Assembly: GCA_934717555.1 (NCBI GenBank)
Contig: CAKUYY010000009.1
Location: 1-41,819, forward strand
Direction of reading: 5' to 3'
From: an uncultured Clostridium sp.
GTDB lineage: Bacteria > Bacillota > Clostridia > Oscillospirales > Acutalibacteraceae
Length of the DNA: 41,819 nucleotides
The notes under the pieces are model-generated. The model saw only the letters and a list, made by a program, of their open reading frames with translations, did not search any database and was not told the origin of the DNA. Below, piece by piece: positions 31,436-40,417 of the stretch (positions are counted from its first letter, which is position 1; each line of letters opens with the position of its first letter). The translations under genes and the position numbers were made by a program.

Positions 31436-32767
31436 ATGGCATATGTTGACGAAGTCATTGACCTGGTTGTCAAAAAGAACCCTGGTGAGCCGGAGTTTCA
31501 CCAAGCAGTCAAGGAAGTTCTCGAATCTCTTCGTCCTGTCATTGAGGCCCATGAAGACGTATATCGCAGGGAAGCCCTGCTGGAGCAATTGGTAGAACCG
31601 GAACGTCAGATTAAGTTCCGCGTGCCGTGGGTAGATGATAAAGGTCAGGTACAGGTGAACACCGGTTACCGCGTACAGTTCAACAGTGCCATTGGTCCGT
31701 ACAAGGGCGGCCTGCGTTTTCATCCCTCCGTATACATTGGTATCATCAAATTCCTGAGCTTTGAGCAGATCTTTAAGAATTCCTTGACAGGCCTGCCCAT
31801 CGGCGGCGGTAAAGGTGGTTCCAACTTTGACCCGAAAGGCAAATCTGATCGTGAGATCATGGCATTCTGCCAGAGCTTTATGACAGAGCTGTACAAGTAT
31901 ATTGGCGCGGATACCGACGTTCCCGCAGGGGATATCGGTGTAGGCGGCAGAGAGATCGGTTACATGTTCGGCCAGTATAAGAGAATCAGAGGCACCTTCG
32001 AGGGCTGCCTGACTGGTAAGGGCCTGGATTTTGGTGGTTCTTTGGCTCGCACCGAGGCCACCGGTTACGGCCTGCTGTACCTTACCGCTGAAATGCTCCG
32101 CCACAACGGCCACGACCTGAAGGGTAAGACTGTGGCTATTTCCGGTTCTGGTAACGTAGCTACCTATGCTACTGAGAAGGCTTACCAGCTGGGCGCCAAA
32201 GTTATCACTGTCAGCGATTCTAATGGCTGGGTATATGATCCGGAAGGCATTGATCTGGCGGCCCTCAAGGAGATCAAGGAAGTCAACCGTCAGCGCTTGA
32301 CCGAGTATAAGAAGTACCGTCCCAACTCCGAGTATCACGAGGGCAGAGGCGTATGGTCCGTGAAGTGTGATGTGGCCCTTCCCTGTGCTACCCAGAATGA
32401 ACTGAATCTGGAAGATGCTAAGATGCTGGTTGCCAACGGCTGCATCGCTGTGGCGGAAGGCGCTAACATGCCCACCACTATGGATGCTACCAAATATCTG
32501 CAGGAAAATGGTGTCCTGTTTGCTCCCGGTAAGGCTGCCAACGCCGGCGGCGTAGCGACCTCCGCTCTGGAAATGTCCCAGAACAGCGAGCGCTTGAGCT
32601 GGTCCTTTGAGGAAGTGGATCAGCAGCTGCAACGCATCATGACCAACATTTTCCAGAAGGTTGCCGATGCGGCCGACCGTTATAGTATGAAGGGCGACTA
32701 TGTTGCTGGTGCTAATATCGCTGGATTTGAAAAGGTTGCCAATGCCATGCTGGCCCAGGGCGTATAA
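31436..32767 (+). CDS. gdhA: NAD(P)-dependent glutamate dehydrogenase
   Basis: A 443-aa hexameric-type glutamate dehydrogenase that makes or breaks down glutamate from 2-oxoglutarate and ammonia. Catalytic elements match the clostridial enzyme: IGPYKGGLRFHPSV (K90), PIGGGKGG (K126) and VPAGDIGVGGREIG (D166). The Rossmann motif SGSGNVATYA begins the coenzyme domain near residue 237. The loop following the motif contains SDSNG, in which Asp after the beta strand leaves coenzyme preference (NAD versus NADP) open. AAGGAG (31419-31424) precedes the start. The codon bias is strong, with a matching long open frame on the opposite strand, typical of a highly expressed gene. It has its own promoter, a leader hairpin and a terminator. 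Confidence 0.96.
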   Translation: MAYVDEVIDLVVKKNPGEPEFHQAVKEVLESLRPVIEAHEDVYRREALLEQLVEPERQIKFRVPWVDDKGQVQVNTGYRVQFNSAIGPYKGGLRFHPSVYIGIIKFLSFEQIFKNSLTGLPIGGGKGGSNFDPKGKSDREIMAFCQSFMTELYKYIGADTDVPAGDIGVGGREIGYMFGQYKRIRGTFEGCLTGKGLDFGGSLARTEATGYGLLYLTAEMLRHNGHDLKGKTVAISGSGNVATYATEKAYQLGAKVITVSDSNGWVYDPEGIDLAALKEIKEVNRQRLTEYKKYRPNSEYHEGRGVWSVKCDVALPCATQNELNLEDAKMLVANGCIAVAEGANMPTTMDATKYLQENGVLFAPGKAANAGGVATSALEMSQNSERLSWSFEEVDQQLQRIMTNIFQKVADAADRYSMKGDYVAGANIAGFEKVANAMLAQGV

Positions 32768-32807
32768 TTTCGTTTCCTCTCTCCTTTTTATTCACCATAT
32801 ATATAAG

Positions 32808-32849
32808 AGGACGCCGCTGTTTCCCGAAATGGAGACAGCGGCGTCCTTT
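32808..32849 (+). terminator. Terminator after gdhA
   Basis: AGGACGCCGCTGT (32808-32820) pairs perfectly with ACAGCGGCGTCCT (32835-32847), then TTTG. Confidence 0.9.
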
Positions 32850-33111
32850 GTATATTGACGCTAGAAAAACGATGCAAAATATTTTCAAATGAATCCGATT
32901 TTGCTGGGGAGCTTGCGAGCTTTTCTGATAGGGGACCGGATTGGTTTAGGAAAGGCGACAGGAACATGTTTTACATCCATATGTTCCAAGAAAGCTGTGA
33001 AAGTCCAGCTTTTGAAACTGATATCAAAAGAAATATTATTATGAAAAAATCCCCGAAAATAACAAGGAACTCCCTGTCCACGAAAAAGAGGCAGAAAGTT
33101 CCTTCTGTTTT
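32850..33111. other. Intergenic region between gdhA and CorC-type gene
   Basis: No gene is supported; a 119-codon plus frame overlaps the opposite-strand CorC gene and is rejected. At 33064-33104, AAGGAACT and AGTTCCTT form a stem that could end the minus-strand transcript, followed on that strand by GTTATTTT. Confidence 0.5.
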
Positions 33112-34518
33112 TTATGCAAATGTTTCCTCTGCCGAAGAATCCGCTGGTTCCTTGACAATTAGGATACGGGTAATTCTACGATCTTCTACCTCATCCACCG
33201 TAAAGCGGACATGATCGATGGCGATGCTGGGATGTTCCCCAGAACGTGGAATACGCCCTAAATTTTCTACCAGCAATCCAGCGATGGTATCATACTCTCC
33301 TTCCGGGAGTTCTATCCCAATTAGTTCCGAGATTTCATCAATAGAGGTAGTACCATCCACGGTAAAGGTATTATCATTTACCTGGCGAATCTCATCTTCC
33401 TCCTGATCGTATTCATCCTGGATATTGCCCACAATAGCCTCCACCAAGTCTTCCATGGTAATCAGGCCTTCTGTCCCGCCATATTCATCCACGATGATAG
33501 CCATCTGATTTTTACTCGCGGTCATTTCCGCAAACAATTCGCTGCATTTTTTGGTTTCAGGAATGAAAGTAGCGGTACGCATAATGTCCGTCAGCTTTGT
33601 TTCTGCGGGCATCTCGGAACACACATATTTGAGCAAATCCTTGACATATACCACGCCGACAATGTCGTCAATATCTTCGTGATAAACAGGAATACGGGAA
33701 TATCCTTTTGCGATAGCAAGATTTACCGCTTCGTTGACAGGAGATATGTCCTCTACGGCGGTCATATCCGTACGATGGGTCATCAGCTCGTTGACAGCAA
33801 TATCGTCAAAATCGAAGATATTGGCGATCATATCCTTGGCGGACCCCTCAATCACACCTTTTTCTTCTCCGACATCCACCATCATGAGGATTTCTTCCTC
33901 TGTGACATTTTCTTCAGAGGCGTTGGGGTCGAATCCTAAGAGCCGGATGACCAGGTTTGTGGACGCGGATAAAAAGCGGATAAAAGGACTGAAAACAAGA
34001 GCGACGCCATTGAGGATGCCAGCCACCTTAAAAGATATTTCCTCTGCCCGTTGCATAGCGATTTTTTTCGGTACCAGCTCTCCCAGTACCAGAGAGAAAT
34101 AGGAAAGAATCAGAGTGACGACGACTGTGGCCACCGGTTCCGCGATTCCAAATGGTACCGATGGGACCAGCCCAACAAACCACCCCGCAAGTTTACCGGC
34201 AAAGGTCTGCGCGGCGGATGCCGAAGTTAGGAAACCCGAGAGGGTAACGCCAATCTGGATGGTGGACAGGAAACGGCTGTTATTTTTTGTCAGCTTAAGC
34301 ACTTTAGCCGCGCCTTTATGCCCGTCTTCCGCCATTTTGCGGATTTTGTTGTCATTGAGTGTTACAATGGCGATCTCAGACATGGCGAAAAAGGCGTTGA
34401 GCAGAATCAGCACCAACAACAGTACAATCTGTATGGCCAAAGTTCCTCCGGAAAAGTCTGACGCCGCAGGCGCCGCCTGTAACAGTAATAATGAATTGCC
34501 TTCAGGATCGGGAGGCAT
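33112..34518 (-). CDS. CorC/HlyC-family membrane protein with CBS pair
   Basis: A 468-aa protein with the three domains of the hemolysin-C/CNNM family. A DUF21 membrane region (residues ~25-190) begins with LLVLILLNAFFAMSEIAIV and carries LGELVPKKIAMQRAE. A CBS pair follows (about 210-330, EEILMMVDVGEEKGVIEGS and GYSRIPVYHEDIDDIVGVVY), then the C-terminal CorC_HlyC domain (about 365-450). Such proteins are linked to magnesium or cobalt export; in many bacteria the exact ion is untested. Start is taken at 34518, 11 nt after AAAGGGG; the in-frame ATG at 34575 overlaps the promoter. Single gene with its own promoter. Confidence 0.9.
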   Translation of the reverse strand: MPPDPEGNSLLLLQAAPAASDFSGGTLAIQIVLLLVLILLNAFFAMSEIAIVTLNDNKIRKMAEDGHKGAAKVLKLTKNNSRFLSTIQIGVTLSGFLTSASAAQTFAGKLAGWFVGLVPSVPFGIAEPVATVVVTLILSYFSLVLGELVPKKIAMQRAEEISFKVAGILNGVALVFSPFIRFLSASTNLVIRLLGFDPNASEENVTEEEILMMVDVGEEKGVIEGSAKDMIANIFDFDDIAVNELMTHRTDMTAVEDISPVNEAVNLAIAKGYSRIPVYHEDIDDIVGVVYVKDLLKYVCSEMPAETKLTDIMRTATFIPETKKCSELFAEMTASKNQMAIIVDEYGGTEGLITMEDLVEAIVGNIQDEYDQEEDEIRQVNDNTFTVDGTTSIDEISELIGIELPEGEYDTIAGLLVENLGRIPRSGEHPSIAIDHVRFTVDEVEDRRITRILIVKEPADSSAEETFA

Positions 34519-34547
34519 GTGATAAGAAACCCCTTTCTCAATACAAA

Positions 34548-34575
34548 ATAATATAACAAAATGGTAGGAAAACAA
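34548..34575 (-). promoter_or_regulatory. Promoter of CorC-type gene
   Basis: Minus strand: -35 TTGTTT (34570-34575), 16-bp spacer, -10 TATTAT (34548-34553), 30 nt before the chosen start codon. Confidence 0.55.
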
Positions 34576-35005
34576 AAGCGTTTCCCACTTTTGTTATAGC
34601 AATGATATACTTTTTAATTTTACGAAAAAAAGAGAACGCTGTCAATCAGCCAAAACATGTTTGCGCTTGGATGCGGGCGTGTGCGGTTAAGAAACCAAGA
34701 CGCTATATCTGCCATCTGCGCTAGGTGAACAGAAAATGGGAAAACACATTCTATCAGGAGGATTTTTGTATAGGATAAAAGCTTGTCTTTACGGCTGATG
34801 ACATTCAAAATGGGAACATAAAAACAAAAAAGATTATTTTAGTATATTTTACAGGAAATAAATTTTTTCCATAGAGATTTTGCATATATCACATGAAAAA
34901 GAAAAAGGATTCTGAAATTCCGTATACTTTGACAAGCCTTTGTTTTTTCTTTCCTCTCTGTACAAAAAACATCCCTGGAAATTGTGGTTTCCCCAAAGAT
35001 TTTGC
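34576..35005. other. Long divergent intergenic region before nifJ
   Basis: About 430 nt with no supported gene. Short frames at 34620-34808 (minus) and 34893 onward (plus) lack family resemblance and usable starts. A perfect TTGACA at about 34930 has no -10 at the right distance. The region is A/T-rich toward the nifJ promoter; nothing like a Rex or other redox operator stands out. Confidence 0.4.
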
Positions 35006-35034
35006 TTTACACAAAGGTAGAAAAATGTTAGAAT
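35006..35034 (+). promoter_or_regulatory. Promoter of nifJ
   Basis: -35 TTTACA (35006-35011), exact 17-bp spacer, -10 TAGAAT (35029-35034), each one base from consensus. The leader is ~70 nt and ends in AAAGGAGGAAA. Confidence 0.75.
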
Positions 35035-35109
35035 TTATGATGGTGTGGTGGAAAGGTCCACTGCGTACGTTCCTTATTTCATCATCATCCTTAAAGGAGG
35101 AAATATTTC

Positions 35110-38100
35110 ATGGCAAGAAAAATGAAGACCATGGATGGCAACAACGCGGCTGCTCACGTTTCCTATGCGTTTACAGACGTTGCCGCTATCTATCCGATCA
35201 CCCCATCCTCTGTGATGGCGGACGAAACCGATAAGTATGCTACTGCGGGCAGAAAAAATCTGTTTGGCAGAACGGTTAAGGTTACTGAGATGCAATCTGA
35301 GGCTGGTGCTGCCGGCGCTGTACACGGCTCTCTGGCTGCTGGTGCTCTGACCACCACCTATACGGCTTCTCAGGGACTTCTGCTGATGATCCCCAACATG
35401 TATAAGATGGCTGGCGAGCTGCTCCCCAGCGTTATCCATGTTTCCGCCCGTGCTCTGGCCAGCCATGCGCTGTCCATTTTCGGCGACCATTCCGATATCT
35501 ACGCGTGCCGTCAGACCGGTTACGCGATGCTGTGTGCCAACAGCCCGCAAGAAGTAATGGATCTGGGCGCTGTCGCTCACCTGTCCGCTATCAAGGGCAG
35601 AGTTCCTTTCCTGCACTTCTTTGACGGTTTCCGTACCTCCCATGAGATCCAGAAGATTGAGACCTGGGATTATGAAGACCTGGCCGACATGCTGGATTGG
35701 GACGCGGTAGACGCTTTCCGTCGTCACGCTTTGAATCCGGAACATCCGGTTCTGCGCGGTACCGCTCAAAACCCCGACATTTTCTTCCAGGCCCGTGAAG
35801 CCTGCAACAAATATTATGATGCTGTTCCGGAGATCGTGGTTGACTACATGAACCAGGTCAACGCCAAGATCGGCACCGATTACAAGCCTTTCAACTATTA
35901 CGGCGCCCCCGACGCGGACAAGGTTATCATCGCCATGGGTTCTGTATGCGAAGCTTTGGAAGAAGTGATCGACTACATGAACGCCGCCGGCGAGAAGGTT
36001 GGTATGGTCAAGGTAAGACTGTATCGTCCCTTTGTTGCCAAGTATCTGCTGGATGTGATTCCGGAGACTGTAAAGAAGATCACTGTTCTTGATAGAACCA
36101 AAGAGCCCGGCTCCATCGGTGAGCCCCTGTATCTGGATGTCATCGCCGCCCTGTCCGGCACACAGTTTGGCTGTGTCCCGGTATACACCGGCCGCTATGG
36201 TTTGGGTTCCAAGGACGTCAACCCCGGCCAGCTGATCGCTGTTTACCGCAACATGGAAGACGAGAACGGCAAGAAGCGTTTCACCATCGGTATCGAGGAC
36301 GATGTGACCAACCTGTCCCTCACCGTGAAAGAAAATCCGGATACCACCCCGGCCGGCACACATTCCTGTAAGTTCTGGGGTCTGGGCGCTGATGGTACCG
36401 TAGGCGCCAACAAGAACTCCATCAAGATCATCGGTGACCATACCGACATGTATGCTCAGGGTTATTTTGCTTATGACTCCAAGAAGTCCGGCGGCGTAAC
36501 CATTTCCCACCTGCGTTTTGGTGATAAGCCGATCAAGTCCACTTACTTCATCAGCAAGGCTGACTTTGTGTCTTGCCACAATCCTTCCTATATCGATAAA
36601 TACGATATGGTAGAGGATCTGAAGAAGGGCGGTTCCTTCCTGCTCAACTGCGGCTGGGACGCTCAGGAGCTCGATGAGAAGCTTCCTGGCAAGGTAAAGC
36701 GCTTCATCGCTGAGAATGATATTAAGTTCTATACCATCGACGGTATCAGCATTGGCAAGGAGATCGGTCTGGGTGGACGTATCAACACCATTCTGCAAGC
36801 TGCCTTCTTTAAAATTGCCAACATTATCCCGATCGATGACGCTGTTAAGTTCATGAAGGACGCCGCTACCAAGTCCTACAGCAAGAAGGGCGAAAAGATT
36901 GTCGCCATGAACCATGCCGCGATTGAGCGTGGTGTGCAGGATGTGCACCAAGTTGAGGTTCCGGCTGAGTGGAAGAATGCTGCCGATACCGACAACACCG
37001 TAGTTGCCACTGGCGACCGTCCGGAGCTGGTTGACTTTGTCAATAATATCCTGGAGCCTGTGAACGCACAGAGAGGCGACAAGCTCCCGGTTTCTACCTT
37101 CGTAAAGGATGCAGACGGTACTTTCCCGCAGGGTTCTGCTGCTTATGAGAAGCGTGGTATCGCGGTTGACGTACCTTGCTGGATTCCGGAAAATTGTATC
37201 CAGTGTAACTTCTGTTCTTATGTATGCCCCCATGCCGTTATCCGTCCCATCGCTATGACTGAGGAAGAGCTGGCCAAGGCTCCCGCGGGCACCAAGGCGA
37301 AGGATATGACCGGTATGCCCGGCATGAAGTTTGCCATGACCATTTCCGCTCTGGACTGCACCGGCTGCGGTTCCTGCGCCAACGTCTGCCCCGGCATGAA
37401 GGGTAACAAGGCTCTGGAAATGAAGCCTCTGGACAGCCAGCGTGAGCAGCAGGAAATCTTCGATTATGCGCATAAGCTGCCGAAGAAAGAAGAAGTTGCC
37501 GCTAAGTTTAAAGAGAGCACTGTCAAGGGCAGCCAGTTTAAACAGCCGTTGCTCGAGTTCTCCGGCGCCTGCGCAGGCTGCGGCGAAACTCCTTATGCAA
37601 AACTGGCTACTCAGCTGTTCGGCGACCGTATGTACATCGCCAACGCCACCGGTTGTTCTTCCATCTGGGGCGGTTCCGCGCCTTCCACTCCTTACACTGT
37701 AAACCACAAGGGCCACGGCCCGGCGTGGGCAAACTCCCTGTTTGAGGACAACGCCGAGTATGGTCTGGGTATGACTCTGGCTCAGAACGCCATCCGCGGC
37801 AGACTGCAAGAGTATGTGGAGAAGATCGCTGGACTGACCAACGATGCGGACATGAAGGCTGCTTGTGAGAATTATCTCTCCACCATGACCGATTCCGGCG
37901 CTAACCGTGCCGCTACCGATGCTCTGATTGCGAAGCTGGAGGCAGTTGCCGGCGACGATGAGATCGGTACCCTGGCTAAGAAGACCCTGGCTGATAAGGA
38001 TTATCTGTCTAAGAAGTCCATGTGGATTCTGGGCGGTGACGGCTGGGCCTATGATATCGGCTTCGGCGGTTTGGATCATGTCATCGCTTCCGGTGAAAAC

Positions 38101-38667
38101 GTAAATATCCTGGTATTCGATACCGAGGTTTACTCCAACACCGGCGGACAGGCTTCCAAATCCACTCCTGTTGGCTCTGTTGCCCAGTTCGCCGCGGCTG
38201 GTAAGGCTACTAAGAAGAAAGACCTGGCCCAGATCGCTATGAGCTATGGTTATGTCTATGTTGCCCAGGTCGCTATGGGCGCGGATTACAACCAGTGCAT
38301 CAAGGCCTTTACTGAGGCTGAGAGCTACAATGGTCCTTCCATCATCATCGCTTACGCTCCCTGCATCAACCATGGTATCAAGGGTGGCATGAGCAAAGCT
38401 CAGACCGAAGAGAAGAATGCGGTTGCCGCCGGTTATTGGCATAACTTCCGCTTCGATCCTCGTCTGGCTGACGAAGGAAAGAATCCCTTCCAGTTGGACA
38501 GCAAGGCTCCTACCGCCAGCTATCGTGACTTCATCATGAATGAGGTTCGTTACAACGCTCTGAGTCGTGCATTCCCGGAGCGCGCTGAAGTTCTGTTCAA
38601 TGAAGCGGAAGAGGTTGCCAAGAACAAGTACGAGCATCTTGTAAAACTTTCCAAGCTTTATGAATAA
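35110..38667 (+). CDS. nifJ: Pyruvate:ferredoxin (flavodoxin) oxidoreductase
   Basis: A 1185-aa single-chain PFOR that converts pyruvate and CoA to acetyl-CoA, CO2 and reduced ferredoxin. Domain order is standard: N-terminal domain with YPITPSSVMADETDKYA, the middle gamma domain (FWGLGADGTVGANKNSIKII), two ferredoxin-type sites (CIQCNFCSYVCP near 696 and CTGCGSCANVCP near 750), and the C-terminal thiamine diphosphate domain with CAGCGETPY, GGDGWAYDIGFGGLDHV and SNTGGQASKSTP. Length fits the family. AAAGGAGG sits 9 nt before the ATG. The gene shows strong codon bias, as in gdhA, indicating high expression. It has its own promoter and terminator. Reduced ferredoxin from this enzyme could feed the hydrogenase at 11774. 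Confidence 0.97.
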   Translation: MARKMKTMDGNNAAAHVSYAFTDVAAIYPITPSSVMADETDKYATAGRKNLFGRTVKVTEMQSEAGAAGAVHGSLAAGALTTTYTASQGLLLMIPNMYKMAGELLPSVIHVSARALASHALSIFGDHSDIYACRQTGYAMLCANSPQEVMDLGAVAHLSAIKGRVPFLHFFDGFRTSHEIQKIETWDYEDLADMLDWDAVDAFRRHALNPEHPVLRGTAQNPDIFFQAREACNKYYDAVPEIVVDYMNQVNAKIGTDYKPFNYYGAPDADKVIIAMGSVCEALEEVIDYMNAAGEKVGMVKVRLYRPFVAKYLLDVIPETVKKITVLDRTKEPGSIGEPLYLDVIAALSGTQFGCVPVYTGRYGLGSKDVNPGQLIAVYRNMEDENGKKRFTIGIEDDVTNLSLTVKENPDTTPAGTHSCKFWGLGADGTVGANKNSIKIIGDHTDMYAQGYFAYDSKKSGGVTISHLRFGDKPIKSTYFISKADFVSCHNPSYIDKYDMVEDLKKGGSFLLNCGWDAQELDEKLPGKVKRFIAENDIKFYTIDGISIGKEIGLGGRINTILQAAFFKIANIIPIDDAVKFMKDAATKSYSKKGEKIVAMNHAAIERGVQDVHQVEVPAEWKNAADTDNTVVATGDRPELVDFVNNILEPVNAQRGDKLPVSTFVKDADGTFPQGSAAYEKRGIAVDVPCWIPENCIQCNFCSYVCPHAVIRPIAMTEEELAKAPAGTKAKDMTGMPGMKFAMTISALDCTGCGSCANVCPGMKGNKALEMKPLDSQREQQEIFDYAHKLPKKEEVAAKFKESTVKGSQFKQPLLEFSGACAGCGETPYAKLATQLFGDRMYIANATGCSSIWGGSAPSTPYTVNHKGHGPAWANSLFEDNAEYGLGMTLAQNAIRGRLQEYVEKIAGLTNDADMKAACENYLSTMTDSGANRAATDALIAKLEAVAGDDEIGTLAKKTLADKDYLSKKSMWILGGDGWAYDIGFGGLDHVIASGENVNILVFDTEVYSNTGGQASKSTPVGSVAQFAAAGKATKKKDLAQIAMSYGYVYVAQVAMGADYNQCIKAFTEAESYNGPSIIIAYAPCINHGIKGGMSKAQTEEKNAVAAGYWHNFRFDPRLADEGKNPFQLDSKAPTASYRDFIMNEVRYNALSRAFPERAEVLFNEAEEVAKNKYEHLVKLSKLYE

Positions 38668-38697
38668 GAAACACACTCTTCTTTGAGTGAATCATAG

Positions 38698-38740
38698 AAA
38701 CTCCCCCTGCCGGTGTGGTGAACGGCAGGGGGAGTTTTTT
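38698..38740 (+). terminator. Terminator after nifJ
   Basis: AAACTCCCCCTGCCG pairs with CGGCAGGGGGAGTTT around a 10-nt loop, then TTTTT. Confidence 0.95.
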
Positions 38741-38945
38741 ACTGTCCTATTGTCCTTTATCATTTGTTTTTCATCCAAGGAATTGAATGGGGAATTTTAC
38801 CGGAACAGTTGAAATATGCTGGGAAAGTGGGTACAATAAAACAAGATTTCCAGAGAAAGGAAACTGCTGGGATACATGTTTAATAAATCGGTCCGGTCAT
38901 CGCATATAATGCCTTTGATCTGGATCAACTGGGAGGCCGACATTT

Positions 38946-40415
38946 ATGCTGCTTAAACAATTGCTTACGGATATGCCGATTCTTTCTATTACCGGTTCGG
39001 ATGAGATCGAAATCAGCGATATTATTTATGATTCACGGAAGGTAGTCCCGGGATGCGTTTTTGTCTGTTTGGTGGGTTCCCAGGTGGACAGCCACCGTTT
39101 TGCGGCCCAGGCGGTACGAGACGGTGCGGCCGCTGTGGTAATATCCCACCCCGCTGAAACGGGGGACGCTACTGTGGTTACGGTGGAGGATACCCGGTAT
39201 GCGCTGGCATGCCTTTCCGCCGCCTATTTTGGCCATCCAGCCGCCAGGATGAAGACGGTGGGGATCACCGGGACCAAAGGAAAGACCACGGTTTCCTGTA
39301 TGATCAAATCCATCCTGGAACAGGGGGGAATCAAGACAGGGCTGATCGGCACACTGGGGGTAATTATTGGGGATCAGACCATCAAAACCCATAATACCAC
39401 GCCGGAATCCTATGAGATCCAGAAATACCTGTATCAAATGGCGGAGGAGGGCTGCCAATGCGCTGTGCTGGAAGCGTCCTCCTTAGGGCTGAAATGGCAC
39501 AGGACAGCAGGATTCTCTTTTGATTATGGGGTATTCACCAACTTTTCCCCCGACCATATCGGCGAACATGAGCATGCCGATATGGAGGAGTACCGGGCAT
39601 GCAAAAGTATATTGTTCCGCTGCTGCAAATTGGGACTGGTCAACTGTGACGACGCCAATTGGAAGGAAATTGTCAAAGACCATACCTGCGAAGTGGAAAC
39701 CTTTGGTTTTTCCAGCCAGGCGCAATTACAGGGGAGCAACGAGCACTTGATTTCCCGGCCGGGTTATTTAGGGGCGCATTTGGATGTGCAGGGATTGCTG
39801 GATCTCTCCGTGGATGTGGATATCCCCGGAAAATTCAGCGCCTATAACGCATTGGCGGCGCTGGCGGTATGCCGGCATTTCCCCGTTTCCCCGGAAGATA
39901 TGCAAAAGGGGCTGGATACCGTCAAAGTAAAGGGAAGGGTGGAGTCGGTTCCAGTTCCCGGCCCCTATACGCTGCTGATTGATTACGCCCACAACGCCAT
40001 GAGTATGGAAAATATCCTTTCTACCCTTCGGGAGTACCAGCCTAACCGCCTGATCTGTATGTTTGGAGCGGGGGGAAACCGCGACCGGGCCCGCCGGTAT
40101 GAAATGGGGGAGATTTCCGGCAGGCTGGCCGATCTGTCGGTGATTACGGAGGACAATTCCAGAGAGGAAGACGTGATGCATATCCTGGAGGATATCAAGA
40201 CGGGCCTCCATAAGACAGACGGGGAATATGTGGCAATCCCAGACCGGAAAGAGGCCATCCGGTATTGCATCGAACATGCAAGGGAAGGGGATATCATTGT
40301 GCTGGCGGGAAAAGGGCACGAAGATTATATGGAAAAACACGGCAAACGGTTCCATTTCGATGAACGGGAAGTGGTTGCGGATATTTTAGCACAGGGCCAG
40401 AGAAAGGACGGATAA
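38946..40415 (+). CDS. murE: UDP-MurNAc-tripeptide synthetase (MurE)
   Basis: A 489-aa Mur ligase that adds the third amino acid to UDP-MurNAc-L-Ala-D-Glu. ATP site GITGTKGKTT (106-115), the TTPE segment at 151-154, LEASSLGL, and the lysine expected to be carbamylated, K220 in YRACKSILF, are present. The specificity segment reads DNSR (403-406) in ITEDNSREED, where diaminopimelate-type enzymes have DNPR; Asn and Arg are kept, so meso-diaminopimelate is likely but not certain. GGGAGG lies 10 nt before the ATG. MurF follows after only 2 nt, so the two are co-transcribed. Cytoplasmic step of peptidoglycan synthesis. Confidence 0.93.
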   Translation: MLLKQLLTDMPILSITGSDEIEISDIIYDSRKVVPGCVFVCLVGSQVDSHRFAAQAVRDGAAAVVISHPAETGDATVVTVEDTRYALACLSAAYFGHPAARMKTVGITGTKGKTTVSCMIKSILEQGGIKTGLIGTLGVIIGDQTIKTHNTTPESYEIQKYLYQMAEEGCQCAVLEASSLGLKWHRTAGFSFDYGVFTNFSPDHIGEHEHADMEEYRACKSILFRCCKLGLVNCDDANWKEIVKDHTCEVETFGFSSQAQLQGSNEHLISRPGYLGAHLDVQGLLDLSVDVDIPGKFSAYNALAALAVCRHFPVSPEDMQKGLDTVKVKGRVESVPVPGPYTLLIDYAHNAMSMENILSTLREYQPNRLICMFGAGGNRDRARRYEMGEISGRLADLSVITEDNSREEDVMHILEDIKTGLHKTDGEYVAIPDRKEAIRYCIEHAREGDIIVLAGKGHEDYMEKHGKRFHFDEREVVADILAQGQRKDG

Positions 40416-40417
40416 GG

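Noticed and set aside
31427..32632. A 401-codon open frame opposite gdhA
   Set aside because: Same explanation as for nifJ: codon bias of a highly expressed gene; no ribosome binding site and no family resemblance.
32855..33214. A 119-codon plus frame after gdhA
   Set aside because: It runs into the opposite-strand CorC gene and has a low-complexity, unrelated product without a ribosome binding site.
34620..35234. Short frames in the gap before nifJ
   Set aside because: No ribosome binding site at usable distance; the plus frame overlaps the nifJ promoter and start, and the minus one has no resemblance to any family.
35074..38676. A 1200-codon open frame on the minus strand, fully opposite nifJ
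   Set aside because: The plus frame is an unmistakable PFOR. The strong codon bias of this gene avoids TTA, CTA and TCA, which would read as stops on the other strand, so an antisense open frame arises automatically. Its product has no recognisable domain.
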